DNA of 64,000 nucleotides from Bacillus sp. MRMR6 (GCF_001940785.1 NZ_MSLS01000024.1:1-64000); one strand, 5' to 3'; positions 9,406 to 20,693 are shown, counted from the first letter of the stretch. The notes: generated by a model not told the origin, from the sequence alone. Translations and numbers: made by a program.

Positions 9406-11782
9406 TAAAATAGAGTTTAAAGAAACCTTTATTAAAAGGGTTGAGATGGTTTGTGGAAAAAGCTTCAGCGAAAGTACTGAGCGTGATTATTATCAGACCC
9501 TTGGTGGAATGATTCGTGAGTATGTAAGTAATGACTGGATTAAAACAAACGAACGCTATCTTGCCAATAAAGGTAAGCAAGTATACTACCTCTCCATTGA
9601 GTATTTATTAGGAAAATTATTAAGACAAAACCTAATAAATCTAGGGATAGAAGAAACTGTTCAAGAAGGATTAATGGAATTAGGAATAGACCTGGGAAAA
9701 GTTGAGGAATTAGAAGCAGATGCAGGATTAGGAAACGGCGGCTTAGGCAGATTAGCCGCTTGCTTTTTAGATTCACTTGCATCACTTAACTTGCCCGGCC
9801 ATGGCCATGGAATCCGTTACAAACATGGTCTATTTGAACAAAAAATTGTTGATGGCTATCAGGTAGAACTCCCTGAGCAATGGTTAAGAAGCGGCAATGT
9901 ATGGGAAGTGCGTAAGGCGGATTTATCTGTAAAAATCCCTTTTTGGGGTAAAGTTGAATCAAAGATTGATAACGGCCGGCTGGTATTCCAACATTTGAAT
10001 GCTGAAACGGTAACCGCCGTGCCGCATGATATGCCAGTCATAGGCTACAATTCAGATACGGTTAATACGCTTCGTTTATGGAATGCTGAACCAGAGCAGT
10101 TTCCTTTTCATCATGATATCTTAAAATATAAAAGAGAAACAGAGTCAATTTCTGAATTTTTATATCCTGATGATACCCATGATGAAGGCAAAATTTTAAG
10201 ACTGAAGCAACAATATTTATTGGTCTCTGCTAGTATACAATCCATCATTAAATCCTACCGTAAACAACATGTTAACTTAGATCACTTCCATCAGGATGTA
10301 TGTATTCATATTAATGATACCCATCCAGTTTTAGCTATACCGGAGTTAATGAGAATCTTAATTGATGAAGAAGGCTATGACTGGGAGCATGCATGGGATA
10401 TAACAAGACATACGATTTCTTATACCAATCATACGACTTTAAGTGAAGCATTAGAAAAGTGGCCAACCCGCATCTTTCAACCACTGCTACCAAGGATTTA
10501 TATGATTGTTAATGAAATCAATGAACGTTATTGTATGGAGCTTTGGGAACAGTTTCCGGGAGATTGGGAATACATTAGAAAGCTTGCGATTATCGCAGAT
10601 GATTATGTGAGGATGGCTCATTTGGCCATAGTGGGCAGCTTTAGTGTTAATGGTGTAGCCAAGCTGCATACTGAAATCCTTAAGAATCGTGAAATGAAGG
10701 ATTTTTATCAACTTTACCCAGAGAAATTTAATAATAAAACAAATGGTATTGCTCATCGCCGTTGGCTTTTAAAAGCTAATCCAGCACTGGCGTCATTGAT
10801 AACTGAGAGTATAGGGCAGAGATGGGCTAAAACACCTAGTGAATTAATCCAACTACTTAAATACCAGAACGATTCCTCCTTTTTAGACCAGCTGACAAAA
10901 ATAAAAAGGGAAAACAAGAAGGTACTAGCGGAAATCATTCAGAGTAAAAACGGAGTGACCGTTGACCCTGATGCGATATTCGATGTCCAGGTAAAGCGAC
11001 TTCATGCCTATAAAAGGCAGCTTTTAAAGGTTTTACACATCATGTACCTGTATAATCGTTTCAAAGAGGATTCGAGCTTTTCAATTGTTCCAAGAGTGTT
11101 TATTTTTGGTGCAAAAGCATCTCCCGGATATTATTATGCGAAAAAAATAATCAAACTGATCAACACCGTAGCTGAGAAAGTAAATAATGATCCGAGCATC
11201 TCAAATAAACTAAAAGTCATTTTCCTTGAAAATTACCGGGTCTCGTTAGCTGAAAAAATCTTCCCTGCAGCTGATTTAAGTGAACAGATATCAACTGCAA
11301 GCAAAGAGGCTTCAGGAACAGGAAACATGAAATTTATGATAAATGGGGCCTTAACAGTTGGAACATTAGATGGAGCAAATGTGGAGATTAGAGAATTAGT
11401 TGGTGATTCCAACATCTTTACATTTGGTCTCACGGCTGAACAGGTCCTTCACTATTCACAATACGGGGGTTACCGTTCAAAAGAATACTATCACCATGAT
11501 AATCGAATAAAACAGACAGTTGACCAACTTGTGAATGGATTTTTCCCGGGAGTGAACAATGAGTTTGAACCTATTTTTGATTCTCTTATAGAAGAAAATG
11601 ACCAGTACTTTGTTCTAAAAGATTTTGCCTCATATGCCGATACACAAAAGCATATTGGTGAAACCTTTACAAATCAGCAAGTCTGGCAAAAGAAATGCTT
11701 GGTCAATATTGCACAGGCTGGGTATTTTTCTAGCGACAGAACCATTCAAGAATATGCTGATCAGATCTGGAAGATAAAGTAA
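9395..11782 (+). CDS. glgP: Glycogen phosphorylase GlgP
   Basis: Phosphorolysis of alpha-1,4-glucan to glucose 1-phosphate using pyridoxal phosphate. 795 residues, usual for the family. The PLP region shows [16 protein letters not shown] with the Schiff-base Lys in NMKF, and the N-terminal catalytic lobe carries [22 protein letters not shown] at 9386 is possible, but AAGGAG lies directly against it. ATG 9395 has proper spacing and gives the usual N-terminus MFSNK. Last gene of the operon, coupled to glgA by an 11-nt overlap, so synthesis and breakdown enzymes share a transcript. Confidence 0.95.
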   Translation: MFSNKIEFKETFIKRVEMVCGKSFSESTERDYYQTLGGMIREYVSNDWIKTNERYLANKGKQVYYLSIEYLLGKLLRQNLINLGIEETVQEGLMELGIDLGKVEELEADAGLGNGGLGRLAACFLDSLASLNLPGHGHGIRYKHGLFEQKIVDGYQVELPEQWLRSGNVWEVRKADLSVKIPFWGKVESKIDNGRLVFQHLNAETVTAVPHDMPVIGYNSDTVNTLRLWNAEPEQFPFHHDILKYKRETESISEFLYPDDTHDEGKILRLKQQYLLVSASIQSIIKSYRKQHVNLDHFHQDVCIHINDTHPVLAIPELMRILIDEEGYDWEHAWDITRHTISYTNHTTLSEALEKWPTRIFQPLLPRIYMIVNEINERYCMELWEQFPGDWEYIRKLAIIADDYVRMAHLAIVGSFSVNGVAKLHTEILKNREMKDFYQLYPEKFNNKTNGIAHRRWLLKANPALASLITESIGQRWAKTPSELIQLLKYQNDSSFLDQLTKIKRENKKVLAEIIQSKNGVTVDPDAIFDVQVKRLHAYKRQLLKVLHIMYLYNRFKEDSSFSIVPRVFIFGAKASPGYYYAKKIIKLINTVAEKVNNDPSISNKLKVIFLENYRVSLAEKIFPAADLSEQISTASKEASGTGNMKFMINGALTVGTLDGANVEIRELVGDSNIFTFGLTAEQVLHYSQYGGYRSKEYYHHDNRIKQTVDQLVNGFFPGVNNEFEPIFDSLIEENDQYFVLKDFASYADTQKHIGETFTNQQVWQKKCLVNIAQAGYFSSDRTIQEYADQIWKIK

Positions 11783-11784
11783 AA

Positions 11785-11817
11785 AAGCTTCTGCCATATA
11801 GGCAGAAGCTTTTTTTA
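11785..11817. terminator. Bidirectional terminator glgP/menA
   Basis: AAGCTTCTGCC/GGCAGAAGCTT with a 5-nt ATATA loop, flanked by A-run and T-run. It serves glgP on the plus strand and menA on the minus strand. Confidence 0.93.
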
Positions 11818-11818
11818 T

Positions 11819-12757
11819 TTATGCTACATAATGTCCTAGTAACAAACCAATTGTAAGAAGAAAACCAAAGATTGTATTTGTTTGGGCAGTTGCCTTCATA
11901 GCAGGTGCCATCTGGATTGGTAAGGTACCTGCCTTAAAGATCTTTATAGCTTTGAGCGGCTTCGCTAAGCTTAAGAGCACAAAAACTGTCCAAATTGGAG
12001 CGATATCACTGATAATCAGTGCCAAAATCCAAAGGTATGAAAAAGCAAACATCCCTGCTAGTAAGATGACAGCATTCTTCTTACCTAAGAGGACCGCTAA
12101 CGTCTTACGGCCATTTTCTTTATCGCCTTCACGATCACGAATATTATTTGATAAGTTAATACCGCTCACTAGGACTAGAATCGGTATAGACACAAGAACA
12201 CTCATCGTAGTAACAGTACCTGTTTGAATAAAGAAAGCAATTAATATGATGAACATACCCATGAATAAACCAGAAAAGAATTCGCCAAAAGGTGTATATG
12301 ATATCGGGAAAGGACCGCCAGTATATAAATAACCCACTGCCATACAAACAAGGCCAACTAGAGCTAACCACCAGCTTGTATTCACACAAATATAAATTCC
12401 TAATAAAAGCGCTATTCCATAGAAACTAAAGGCAAGTTGTAAAACGGTTTTTGGTTTAATACCATCACGGACAATCGTACCGCCGATTCCTACAGAATGC
12501 TCATTATCGAGTCCCCGTTTAAAATCATAATACTCATTGAACATATTGGTAGCAGCCTGAATCAATAAGCTTGCCAATAACATGGCAAAGAATATAGTGA
12601 AGTTAATGGTTTCGTAACCGAGTGCAAGTACAGTACCTAGAATAACCGGTACAAAAGCGGCTGTTAAGGTATGTGGTCTAATCATTTGCCACCACACCTG
12701 AAAACCGTGGTTTGACTCGACTGCAGGCTTTGAACCGTGCTTTAAGTTTGTCTGCAT
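11819..12757 (-). CDS. menA: 1,4-dihydroxy-2-naphthoate polyprenyltransferase MenA
   Basis: Integral membrane UbiA-family enzyme that attaches the polyprenyl tail to 1,4-dihydroxy-2-naphthoate, giving demethylmenaquinone. 312 residues with about eight hydrophobic segments. The first Asp-rich motif is visible as NMFNEYYDFKRGLD (about 87-100) and the second as NNIRDREGDKENGR (about 204-217). ATG start with GGGAGAGAG upstream. It is transcribed divergently from menFDHBEC, which makes its aromatic substrate. Confidence 0.95.
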   Translation of the reverse strand: MQTNLKHGSKPAVESNHGFQVWWQMIRPHTLTAAFVPVILGTVLALGYETINFTIFFAMLLASLLIQAATNMFNEYYDFKRGLDNEHSVGIGGTIVRDGIKPKTVLQLAFSFYGIALLLGIYICVNTSWWLALVGLVCMAVGYLYTGGPFPISYTPFGEFFSGLFMGMFIILIAFFIQTGTVTTMSVLVSIPILVLVSGINLSNNIRDREGDKENGRKTLAVLLGKKNAVILLAGMFAFSYLWILALIISDIAPIWTVFVLLSLAKPLKAIKIFKAGTLPIQMAPAMKATAQTNTIFGFLLTIGLLLGHYVA

Positions 12758-13112
12758 AACATCTCTCTCCCTTACGATAATTTATCTATATAGTCATTTA
12801 AAAATTATATGGACAAAGTTTATTTCCAAACCTAAGTTTATGTAATCTCGTCAATAGTGTCAATGGATTTTTCCTAGTCAAACTAGTAGATAATTCCTGT
12901 CTGACTATTACAGGGGAATTGGAGGGAAAATGAAATAAACGAAGAATCAAATCAAATTCACAGCTGACACAGAATTTTTGATATATAATAAGAAAGACCT
13001 GTGTATAGGTAGTGACAAGTTTTATTCACTTCTTTACAATGAAAGTAGAATATAGAAATAGAGTAGAAATGAATGGATAACAGTCATTAAGGACTGTTTT
13101 GGAGGGATTTTT
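12758..13112. other. menA-menF divergent intergenic region
   Basis: This 355-bp gap must hold both promoters. TATAAT (12984-12989) has CTGACA 14 nt upstream (12964-12969), tighter than normal spacing. An imperfect inverted repeat AATTCCTGT/ACAGGGGAATT lies near 12891-12920. GGAGGG at 12921 is followed by ATG-AAA-TAA (12930-12938), a two-codon frame. I see no gene. Confidence 0.4.
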
Positions 13113-14513
13113 TTGGTTACCATTCAGGAAACGGAACTAAAGGAGCGGGGGCAGATAGCCGTTAGTCGTGCTAAGAAGCTTAACAGGCCCATTCTGGTTA
13201 GTGAAGTTCATAAAGTGGATACGATTAACCCATTATCATTTTTTAATATCGGGAGAGATAACTTTTTGGGAGAAAGGTTTTTTTGGAAGGATCCCAAAGG
13301 AGAGATGGTCCTTGTAGGACTTGGTATATCAAAACAAATTCAGTCGGATCAGGCTACTGACCGCTTTTTTCATGTTGAGGAAAAGTGGAGAGACTTTTTA
13401 AAGGATAGTATCATTTTTAACCCATATAAAGAAACTGCTATCGGTCCTGTTATGTTTGGCGGATTCTCTTTTGACCCACATAAAACGAAAACTGACCTAT
13501 GGTCAAAGTATGCTGATTCCTTATTTCATATCCCAAAATATATGTTAAGCATAATTGGTGGACAAACATTCTTAACCACGAATATTGTCTGTACCCAAAA
13601 TGACAATTATAAACTATTTGAAAAAGTGATAGAGGAAAGAACCCAAGTATTGTCATCACTTGAAACAAGGAATGAGATAAAATTCGCCAGACTGATTGAA
13701 CAGAAGGAAATATTCCCTATAGAATGGAAGGAAACGGTTGAAAATGTTGTCAACGATTTAAAGGCAGGTCCATTAAAGAAGATTGTCCTTGCCCGTGAAT
13801 TAAGATTGTATTTTGAAGATGCAATTATGGTTGAGTCAGTGCTTGATAATTTATCGTACCAGCAGCAGGATAGCTTCATATTTGTGTTTGAATCAAATGG
13901 TGATAGTTTTGTCGGGGCTACCCCTGAAAGGCTGGTAAAAAAACAAGGTGACCAGGTATTCTCAACCTGTTTAGCGGGTTCCATCTCCCGTGGGAAAACA
14001 GAGGAAGAAGATCGAATATTAGGTCAGTCCTTATTAACTGACCAGAAAAACTTAATCGAGCACAGTTATGTGGTCGAAATGATTAAAGAAGCATTAGAAG
14101 AGTCTTGCAGTGAAATGATCCTCCCTGACAGGCCTCAACTAATGAAAATTAGAGACATTCAGCATCTTTATACTCCGGTTATTGGAAAATGTCATGAAGA
14201 TGCGTCCCTGCTTTTATTAGTTGAAAGGCTCCATCCTACACCAGCTCTTGGAGGTCTTCCTAAACAGGAGGCTGTTGAGAAAATCAGGCAGGTAGAAAGT
14301 CTGGATCGTGGATATTATGCCTCCCCGCTTGGTTGGGTGGATTATCGTGGTAACGGTGAGTTTTCCGTTTCCATTCGTTCTGGCCTAATTCAGAGAAAAG
14401 AAGCATCTCTTTTCGCGGGGTGTGGTGTCGTAGCCGACTCCGACCCGGAAAGTGAATATTTAGAAACAAGCTTAAAATTTAGACCAATGCTGCGCGCACT
14501 TGGAGGTAAATAA
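13113..14513 (+). CDS. menF: Isochorismate synthase MenF
   Basis: Converts chorismate to isochorismate, the first committed menaquinone step. The 466-residue protein has a C-terminal chorismate-binding domain (about 200-460) with KIVLAREL, PTPALGGLPKQEA and GYYASPLGW motifs. Start is TTG at 13113, 6 nt after GGAGGG. No in-frame ATG fits better. It heads menFDHBEC, and menD follows after one nucleotide. Salicylate and anthranilate synthases share the fold, but the adjacent men genes settle the assignment. Confidence 0.95.
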   Translation: MVTIQETELKERGQIAVSRAKKLNRPILVSEVHKVDTINPLSFFNIGRDNFLGERFFWKDPKGEMVLVGLGISKQIQSDQATDRFFHVEEKWRDFLKDSIIFNPYKETAIGPVMFGGFSFDPHKTKTDLWSKYADSLFHIPKYMLSIIGGQTFLTTNIVCTQNDNYKLFEKVIEERTQVLSSLETRNEIKFARLIEQKEIFPIEWKETVENVVNDLKAGPLKKIVLARELRLYFEDAIMVESVLDNLSYQQQDSFIFVFESNGDSFVGATPERLVKKQGDQVFSTCLAGSISRGKTEEEDRILGQSLLTDQKNLIEHSYVVEMIKEALEESCSEMILPDRPQLMKIRDIQHLYTPVIGKCHEDASLLLLVERLHPTPALGGLPKQEAVEKIRQVESLDRGYYASPLGWVDYRGNGEFSVSIRSGLIQRKEASLFAGCGVVADSDPESEYLETSLKFRPMLRALGGK

Positions 14514-14514
14514 T

Positions 14515-16266
14515 ATGAATCATCAAGAGACATTAACAGCTTATTTGGCTGCTTTTGTTGCAGAACTAGTGCAAACCGGAGTTAAGGATGTTGTGGTGAG
14601 TCCAGGTTCAAGATCTACACCTATGGCAATGGTAATGGCTGAACACCCTGATATACAACTCCATATCCACATAGATGAACGTTCTGCAGCTTTCTTTGCT
14701 TTAGGGATTGCTAAAGTAACAAATAAGCCAGTAGCTATTCTTTGTACATCTGGTACAGCAGCTGCGAATTATTTTCCTGCAATTGTTGAAGCGAATTACT
14801 CACGCGTACCTTTAATTGTTCTAACAGCAGACCGCCCACATGAGTTACGAGAGGTTGGAGCACCACAAGCCATAGACCAAATCCATTTGTACGGGAAGCA
14901 TGTTAAGTGGTTTGCTGAAATGGCACTTCCAGAAAAAAGTAATGAAATCATCCGCTATGCACGAACCATATGTGCCCGGGCAGCAGCGTTGGCTTTACAA
15001 GCCCCAGCGGGACCAGTTCATTTGAATTTTCCGTTCCGTGAGCCGCTGATTCCGAATTTAACAGCTGACATTTTCGAAATGTCTGAAAGGCCATTGGGAT
15101 ATGTTAAGGTACGAAATGGTGAGTTAACAATTAGTGAGGACCTAGTAAAGGCAATTGCCTTAAAGCTAAAAGGAATAGAGAATGGAATAATTGTCTGTGG
15201 AGATATTGCAGATGATAAGTTTGCCTCTGCAGTGGCAATTTTAGCTGAAAAATTAAACTATCCAATCCTAGCCGATCCGCTGTCACAGCTTAGAAGCGGT
15301 AAGCATAGCCTTAAGTCTGTAGTGGAGGTCTATGACACCTTTTTAAGAAATGCTGACGCCAAAACTTCACTAAAACCAGATGTAATCCTTCGTTTTGGAG
15401 CAATGCCAATCTCAAAAGCTTTGTCGATTTTCCTAAAAGAGAACCAGCAAGCAGATCAATATGTGGTGGATGGAGCTGGCGGCTGGCGCGACCCGAACGC
15501 ACTAACCTCTGAGATGCTGTTTTGTAATGAGTCATGGTTCTGTGAAAAGCTTGCAGCTTCTGTTGAAGGTAATATAAAGCGAAATTACTTAGATAAATGG
15601 ATTGCAATAAATAACCTGACAAAGGATCAATTCATGCCTATCCGAGATTCAGCTGAATTGAGCGAAGGTAAATTGTTTTATCAACTGGCAGAAATGCTGC
15701 CAGAGGGTGCGACTCTATTTGTTGGAAACAGCATGCCGATTAGAGACTTAGACAGCTTTTTCCTTAAAAATGATTTGTCTATAAAAATTATCGCTAATAG
15801 AGGAGCAAATGGTATTGATGGGATTGTTTCAACTGCCTTAGGTGCTGCATTATATTCTAAGCCATTATATCTAGTGTTAGGTGATTTAACATTCTTCCAT
15901 GATTTGAATGGTCTGTTAGCAGCAAAGTTATACCAAATCGATATTCATATCATTTTAATTAATAACAACGGCGGGGGGATTTTCTCTTTTCTTCCTCAAT
16001 CGGAACACCCAAAACACTTTGAACTTTTATTTGGCACTCCATTGAATATTGAATTTGAACATGCGGTTCGGATGTTCAATGGGAAGTTTACAAAAATTGA
16101 AAATTGGGATCATTTACGCTCTGCAATGGGAAATTCACGTGAAAATAAAGGAATTAATGTGTACGAAATTGTGACAAGAAGAGACACCAATTTAACAGAG
16201 CATCGTGAACTTTGGAGTGCTGTTTCCCAGGAAATATCAAAATATGTCAAAGGGTATGAGGAATGA
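14515..16266 (+). CDS. menD: 2-succinyl-5-enolpyruvyl-6-hydroxy-3-cyclohexene-1-carboxylate synthase MenD
   Basis: Thiamine-diphosphate enzyme that adds a succinic semialdehyde unit from 2-oxoglutarate to isochorismate. 583 residues. Near the N-terminus are the VVSPGSRSTP and HIDERSAAFFALG segments (catalytic Glu). Near residue 460 the ThDP/Mg motif begins GDLTFFHDLNGLL. The frame extends to TTG 14500, but ATG 14515 has GGAGGT 7 nt upstream and gives the usual MNHQE N-terminus. Ends in an ATGA overlap with menH. Confidence 0.95.
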   Translation: MNHQETLTAYLAAFVAELVQTGVKDVVVSPGSRSTPMAMVMAEHPDIQLHIHIDERSAAFFALGIAKVTNKPVAILCTSGTAAANYFPAIVEANYSRVPLIVLTADRPHELREVGAPQAIDQIHLYGKHVKWFAEMALPEKSNEIIRYARTICARAAALALQAPAGPVHLNFPFREPLIPNLTADIFEMSERPLGYVKVRNGELTISEDLVKAIALKLKGIENGIIVCGDIADDKFASAVAILAEKLNYPILADPLSQLRSGKHSLKSVVEVYDTFLRNADAKTSLKPDVILRFGAMPISKALSIFLKENQQADQYVVDGAGGWRDPNALTSEMLFCNESWFCEKLAASVEGNIKRNYLDKWIAINNLTKDQFMPIRDSAELSEGKLFYQLAEMLPEGATLFVGNSMPIRDLDSFFLKNDLSIKIIANRGANGIDGIVSTALGAALYSKPLYLVLGDLTFFHDLNGLLAAKLYQIDIHIILINNNGGGIFSFLPQSEHPKHFELLFGTPLNIEFEHAVRMFNGKFTKIENWDHLRSAMGNSRENKGINVYEIVTRRDTNLTEHRELWSAVSQEISKYVKGYEE

Positions 16267-17078
16267 AGGTAAATATCGACAATATTCAATATCATGTCGA
16301 GGTAAGTGGTGAAGGCTTTCCATTTCTACTTCTACATGGATTTACTGGAGATTCTTCTACTTGGACACCATTTTTGAAGTATTGGGACAAGCACTCGCAG
16401 GTAATTATTCCTGATATTGTTGGACATGGTAAGACAGATTCCCCTGATAATCTTGATGACTATAAGATAGAGACAGCGGCAAAGCATTTAAAGCTGCTCC
16501 TTGAACACCTGGGGATACAGAAGGTCGACTTATTGGGCTATTCTATGGGTGGAAGACTTGCACTTACCTTTGCGATACTATATCCAGAACGAGTCCGGAA
16601 GCTCATATTAGAAAGTGCATCGCCTGGATTGAACAAAGAAGTCCAGAGACAAGAACGGCGCATGAAAGATGCTGAACTTGCAAAGTTTATAACAGACCAA
16701 GGTATTAACGATTTTGTAGATTATTGGGAGAATATTTCGCTTTTTTCACCAAATAAGAATCTTCCCTTGAGTATTCAAAACAAAATAAGACATCAACGCT
16801 TGTCAAACTCCGCGAAAGGCTTGGCCAATAGTCTGTGTGGAATGGGAACAGGGTCACAACCGTCCTGGTGGGAGAGGCTAAATGATTTACATTGCGAAGT
16901 ACTTTTGTTGACTGGTATTAAGGATGAAAAATTCTGTTCAATCGCAAAAGAAATGCAAAAATGCCTTAAAAACGTGAATTGGATTGTTTTTTACCAAAGT
17001 GGACATACAATTCATGTGGAGGAAGAAGAAAAGTTTGGTACAATAGTAAGTGACTTTGTGTCTTTAAATCAGGAGTAA
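16263..17078 (+). CDS. menH: SHCHC synthase MenH (alpha/beta hydrolase)
   Basis: Eliminates pyruvate from the MenD product to give 2-succinyl-6-hydroxy-2,4-cyclohexadiene-1-carboxylate. The 271-residue alpha/beta hydrolase fold has the nucleophile elbow GYSMGG (Ser near 95), the LLHGFTGD oxyanion segment, and the catalytic His in GHTIHVEE near the C-terminus. Starts at the ATG overlapping the menD stop. Position between menD and menB supports the role over a general hydrolase. Confidence 0.93.
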   Translation: MKVNIDNIQYHVEVSGEGFPFLLLHGFTGDSSTWTPFLKYWDKHSQVIIPDIVGHGKTDSPDNLDDYKIETAAKHLKLLLEHLGIQKVDLLGYSMGGRLALTFAILYPERVRKLILESASPGLNKEVQRQERRMKDAELAKFITDQGINDFVDYWENISLFSPNKNLPLSIQNKIRHQRLSNSAKGLANSLCGMGTGSQPSWWERLNDLHCEVLLLTGIKDEKFCSIAKEMQKCLKNVNWIVFYQSGHTIHVEEEEKFGTIVSDFVSLNQE

Positions 17079-17110
17079 TCCTGATTGAAAAAATAAAGGA
17101 GGATATCATT

Positions 17111-17929
17111 TTGACAGTAGAATGGATTGCAGAACGTAAATATGAAGAAATATTATATGATACATATAATGGTATTGCTAAGATCACCATTAATCGTCCA
17201 CAGGTACATAATGCATTTACCCCTAGAACCGTTATGGAATTAATTGATGCTTTTGCATATGCACGTGATGATTCTAAGATTGGTGTTATTGTTTTAACCG
17301 GTGCCGGAGATAAAGCATTTTGCTCAGGCGGTGACCAAAGTGTCCGAGGACATGGAGGCTATGTTGGCGACGACAAGATTCCCCGTCTAAATGTTTTAGA
17401 TTTACAACGACTTATCCGTGTGATACCTAAGCCAGTTGTGGCAATGGTTAAAGGCTATGCAATTGGCGGCGGCCATGTTCTCCATGTCGTTTGTGATTTA
17501 ACGATTGCAGCAGATAATGCAGTATTTGGACAAACAGGTCCGAAGGTTGGAAGTTTTGATGCTGGATATGGGTCTGGTTACCTCGCAAGAATTATAGGAC
17601 ATAAAAAGGCGCGAGAAATCTGGTTTTTATGCCGTCAATATAACGCGCAAGAAGCTCTTGATATGGGATTAGTTAATACCGTTGTTCCATTAGAACAGGT
17701 TGAGGAAGAAACAATTAAATGGTGTGAGGAAATGCTTGATAAGAGCCCAACTGCACTTCGTTTCTTAAAGGCTGCCTTCAATGCAGATACAGATGGTTTA
17801 GCTGGTATTCAACAGTTTGCGGGAGACGCCACACTTCTTTATTATACAACTGATGAGGCGAAGGAAGGCCGCGATGCGTTTAAAGAAAAGCGTAAGCCGG
17901 ACTTTGGTCAATTCCCACGTTTTCCTTGA
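17111..17929 (+). CDS. menB: 1,4-dihydroxy-2-naphthoyl-CoA synthase MenB
   Basis: Crotonase-fold enzyme that cyclises o-succinylbenzoyl-CoA. 272 residues. Visible motifs are [12 protein letters not shown] and [18 protein letters not shown] (oxyanion-hole glycines) and, later, [17 protein letters not shown], which is typical of MenB. Start TTG at 17111 with AAAGGAGG 8 nt upstream. A strong hairpin follows, separating menB from menE. Confidence 0.96.
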   Translation: MTVEWIAERKYEEILYDTYNGIAKITINRPQVHNAFTPRTVMELIDAFAYARDDSKIGVIVLTGAGDKAFCSGGDQSVRGHGGYVGDDKIPRLNVLDLQRLIRVIPKPVVAMVKGYAIGGGHVLHVVCDLTIAADNAVFGQTGPKVGSFDAGYGSGYLARIIGHKKAREIWFLCRQYNAQEALDMGLVNTVVPLEQVEEETIKWCEEMLDKSPTALRFLKAAFNADTDGLAGIQQFAGDATLLYYTTDEAKEGRDAFKEKRKPDFGQFPRFP

Positions 17930-17944
17930 TATTGATTGTTCTAG

Positions 17945-17975
17945 CAGCTTGATGGTTCCCATCAGGCTGTTTTTA
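17945..17975 (+). terminator. Terminator between menB and menE
   Basis: An 11-bp stem CAGCTTGATGG/CCATCAGGCTG (one G-U pair) with a TTC loop is followed by TTTTT. It would separate or attenuate menEC relative to menFDHB. No strong promoter before menE was evident in the 120 bp that follow, so partial read-through is possible. Confidence 0.8.
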
Positions 17976-18093
17976 TATCAATTTAGTTGAGTTAAGGTTA
18001 AGGGCATTATTGAGTTTGACTTGATTGAAGCGAAGCACCTGGAGCGCTAATCATACCTTATATTAGAATAGTGATGTTTAAAGGAGAAACAAA

Positions 18094-19575
18094 ATGGATT
18101 CGTTGCCTAATTTTTTGCCAAAAAGAGCATTACTTACACCTGATAGAACAGCTGTATTCTTTAATGATAAGTCAATTACCTTTAAGGAACTCTACGAGTA
18201 TTCATTAGAAACCGCTGCAAAACTACAAGGGCATGGAGTACAGAAGGATCAACTAGTTGCTGTGCTATTAAAAAATCACCTAGATACCATAGTAATATTA
18301 TTTGCTCTTCAATTATTAGGAGCAAGGACTGTAGTTTTAAATAACCGCCTAGCTGCGTCAGAATTAGCTTGGCAATTAACAGATTCGCAGGCTGAACTTC
18401 TTATATTGGAATCTGACTTTTCTGAGATGATGCTTACGTTAGAGGTGCCAGGATTGAAAAAGGTCACTAAGAATGAATTATTTTCTTCAAATTTTGCAGC
18501 ACCTGAAATCCAAGAAGAAATTCATCTAGCTGATATTTGTACCATCATGTATACATCAGGTACGACAGGAAAGCCGAAAGGTGTATTACAAACCTATGGT
18601 AACCATTGGTGGAGTGCAGCAGGTTCGGCATTAAACCTCGGAATTACAGAAACGGACAGATGGTTGTGCAGTGTTCCTCTCTTTCACATTAGTGGATATT
18701 CAATCTTAATGAAAAGTGTAATATACGGTATGCCTGTGATTTTACATGAACAGTTTGATGTCAATCAAACCATTCTTGATATTAAGAACAAGCAGGTTAC
18801 AGTAATGTCAGTTGTTGGGACAATGCTTTCACGGATTATTAATACTCTCGAGGAATCCAAACTTCCTAATTATTTTCGGTGCATGCTTTTAGGAGGAGGC
18901 CCAGCCCCGTTACCTTTATTAGAAGCGTGCATTGAAAAAGAGATTCCTGTTTTTCAAACGTATGGGATGACCGAGACTGCCTCACAAATTGTAACACTTT
19001 CGCCTGAATACAGCATTAGTAAACTTGGATCTGCTGGAAAACCCTTATTTCCTGCCCAGCTCCGAATTGAGACGGAAAATGGTGTTATAGCTCCTAAATA
19101 TGTAGCTGGGGATATTGTCGTTAAGGGGCCAATTGTAACAACAGGCTATTATAATCGGCCAGATGCTAACAACGAGAAATTCCGTGATGGATGGTTTTAC
19201 ACGGGTGATGTTGGCTACCTGGACGAAGAAGGTTTCTTGTTCGTCTTAGACCGCCGCTCTGATTTAATCATTTCAGGCGGGGAGAACATTTACCCGGCAG
19301 AAATTGAATCAGTTCTGCTTGCACATGAAGATATTGCTGAAGCTGGTGTGACTGGAATAGAGGATGATGATTGGGGCCAAGTGCCGGCTGCGTTTCTCAT
19401 CAGAAAAGAAGGTGCCTCTGTAACTGCAGAGGAGCTCTACGAATTTTGTTTAGATCGTTTGGCAAAATATAAAGTTCCTAAAAAATATTATTTCACAGAC
19501 GAGCTTCCAAGGAATGCCGCGAACAAACTGTTAAGAAGAAACCTTTGTAAAAAACTAGAAAAGAGCAGGGACTAA
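18094..19575 (+). CDS. menE: o-succinylbenzoate-CoA ligase MenE
   Basis: Activates o-succinylbenzoate with ATP and CoA for MenB. The 493-residue ANL-family enzyme has the P-loop-like YTSGTTGKPKG (about residues 153-163), TYGMTETASQ, the WFYTGDVGYLDE hinge region, and a C-terminal lysine in NAANKLLRR. ATG start with AAAGGAGA upstream. menC begins 2 nt after its stop. Confidence 0.95.
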   Translation: MDSLPNFLPKRALLTPDRTAVFFNDKSITFKELYEYSLETAAKLQGHGVQKDQLVAVLLKNHLDTIVILFALQLLGARTVVLNNRLAASELAWQLTDSQAELLILESDFSEMMLTLEVPGLKKVTKNELFSSNFAAPEIQEEIHLADICTIMYTSGTTGKPKGVLQTYGNHWWSAAGSALNLGITETDRWLCSVPLFHISGYSILMKSVIYGMPVILHEQFDVNQTILDIKNKQVTVMSVVGTMLSRIINTLEESKLPNYFRCMLLGGGPAPLPLLEACIEKEIPVFQTYGMTETASQIVTLSPEYSISKLGSAGKPLFPAQLRIETENGVIAPKYVAGDIVVKGPIVTTGYYNRPDANNEKFRDGWFYTGDVGYLDEEGFLFVLDRRSDLIISGGENIYPAEIESVLLAHEDIAEAGVTGIEDDDWGQVPAAFLIRKEGASVTAEELYEFCLDRLAKYKVPKKYYFTDELPRNAANKLLRRNLCKKLEKSRD

Positions 19576-19577
19576 TT

Positions 19578-20693
19578 ATGCAGATCGCATACATAAACCT
19601 AAATGTGATTAAAATGCCGCTAAAGGTTCCATTTCAGACTCACTTAGGGAATGTTACAGAACGAGAAAGTATTATAATTGAGGTGGTGGATAATGAAGGA
19701 ATCAGCGGTTATGGTGAGTGTGTAGCATTCACAACGCCTTGGTATACGGAGGAAACGGTAAAAACCTGCTTTCATATGTTAACAGATATCTTAATCCCAT
19801 TGCTTCAAACAAATCCAATTAAACATCCGGAAGAAGCTGGAGGCATTTTTAACTTTGTTAGAAGGAACAATATGGCAAAAGCCGGACTAGAAATGGCTTT
19901 ATGGGATTTGTTTGCTAAACAGAGTGGAAGGTCTTTATCCGCGCTACTTGGCGGGACTCGTGAAGTAATACCATCAGGTGTTGTAGTAGCGTCAAACTCA
20001 ATAGTTACCGCACTTAAGCAGATTGAAAGCTATTTAGTTGAAGGATATCAACGCTTTAAAGTGAAGATTAATCCGCTGAACGATTATTCTTTCTTATCAG
20101 AAATTCGCCAGCATTTTCCTGATCTGCCGATGATGGCAGATGCAAATTCTGCCTACACATTAAATCATCTTGAACAATTAAAGGCACTCGATGAGTTAGA
20201 CCTACTTATGATTGAGCAGCCATTAGGCTGTGATGATATTATTGAGCATGCAGCATTACAAAAAGAACTTAAGACTCCGATTTGTTTGGACGAGAGCATT
20301 GTTACATTAGAGGATGCAAAAAAAGCCATTGACCTTGGCAGCTGCAAAATAATTAATATAAAAGCTGGCAGGGTAGGAGGACTGAATGAAGCTAAAAAAA
20401 TTCATGATTACTGTTATGCACGAGAGGTACCGGTCTGGTGCGGTGGAATGATTGAATTTGGTATCAGCAGAGCCCATAATATTGCCCTAGCCTCACTGCC
20501 TGGATTTTCAATCCCTGGTGATATTTCAGCCTCCAGCCGGTTTTGGGAAGAGGATATCATTTTCCCAGATGTCAAAGTGAATAAAGGTTTTATCTCAGTA
20601 CCTACAATCCCTGGAATTGGGTTCGAAATAAACAAAAAAAGATTAGAGCAATGCAATAAAATGGAGAAGTTAACCAAGTTTAACAAAAAATAA
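19578..20693 (+). CDS. menC: o-succinylbenzoate synthase MenC
   Basis: Dehydrates SHCHC to o-succinylbenzoate. Enolase superfamily (muconate lactonizing subgroup), 371 residues. The KxK motif is in RFKVKINP (about residue 160). Metal ligands appear in MADANSAYT, MIEQPLG and CLDESI, and the second catalytic Lys is in NIKAGRVGGL. Some family members also racemise N-acylamino acids, but linkage to menE supports the menaquinone role. Confidence 0.94.
   Translation: MQIAYINLNVIKMPLKVPFQTHLGNVTERESIIIEVVDNEGISGYGECVAFTTPWYTEETVKTCFHMLTDILIPLLQTNPIKHPEEAGGIFNFVRRNNMAKAGLEMALWDLFAKQSGRSLSALLGGTREVIPSGVVVASNSIVTALKQIESYLVEGYQRFKVKINPLNDYSFLSEIRQHFPDLPMMADANSAYTLNHLEQLKALDELDLLMIEQPLGCDDIIEHAALQKELKTPICLDESIVTLEDAKKAIDLGSCKIINIKAGRVGGLNEAKKIHDYCYAREVPVWCGGMIEFGISRAHNIALASLPGFSIPGDISASSRFWEEDIIFPDVKVNKGFISVPTIPGIGFEINKKRLEQCNKMEKLTKFNKK

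Noticed and set aside
12921-12938. Two-codon ORF (ATG-AAA-TAA) after a strong GGAGGG in the menA-menF gap
   Set aside because: Too short to judge. It could be a chance site, and no attenuator structure around it was convincing.
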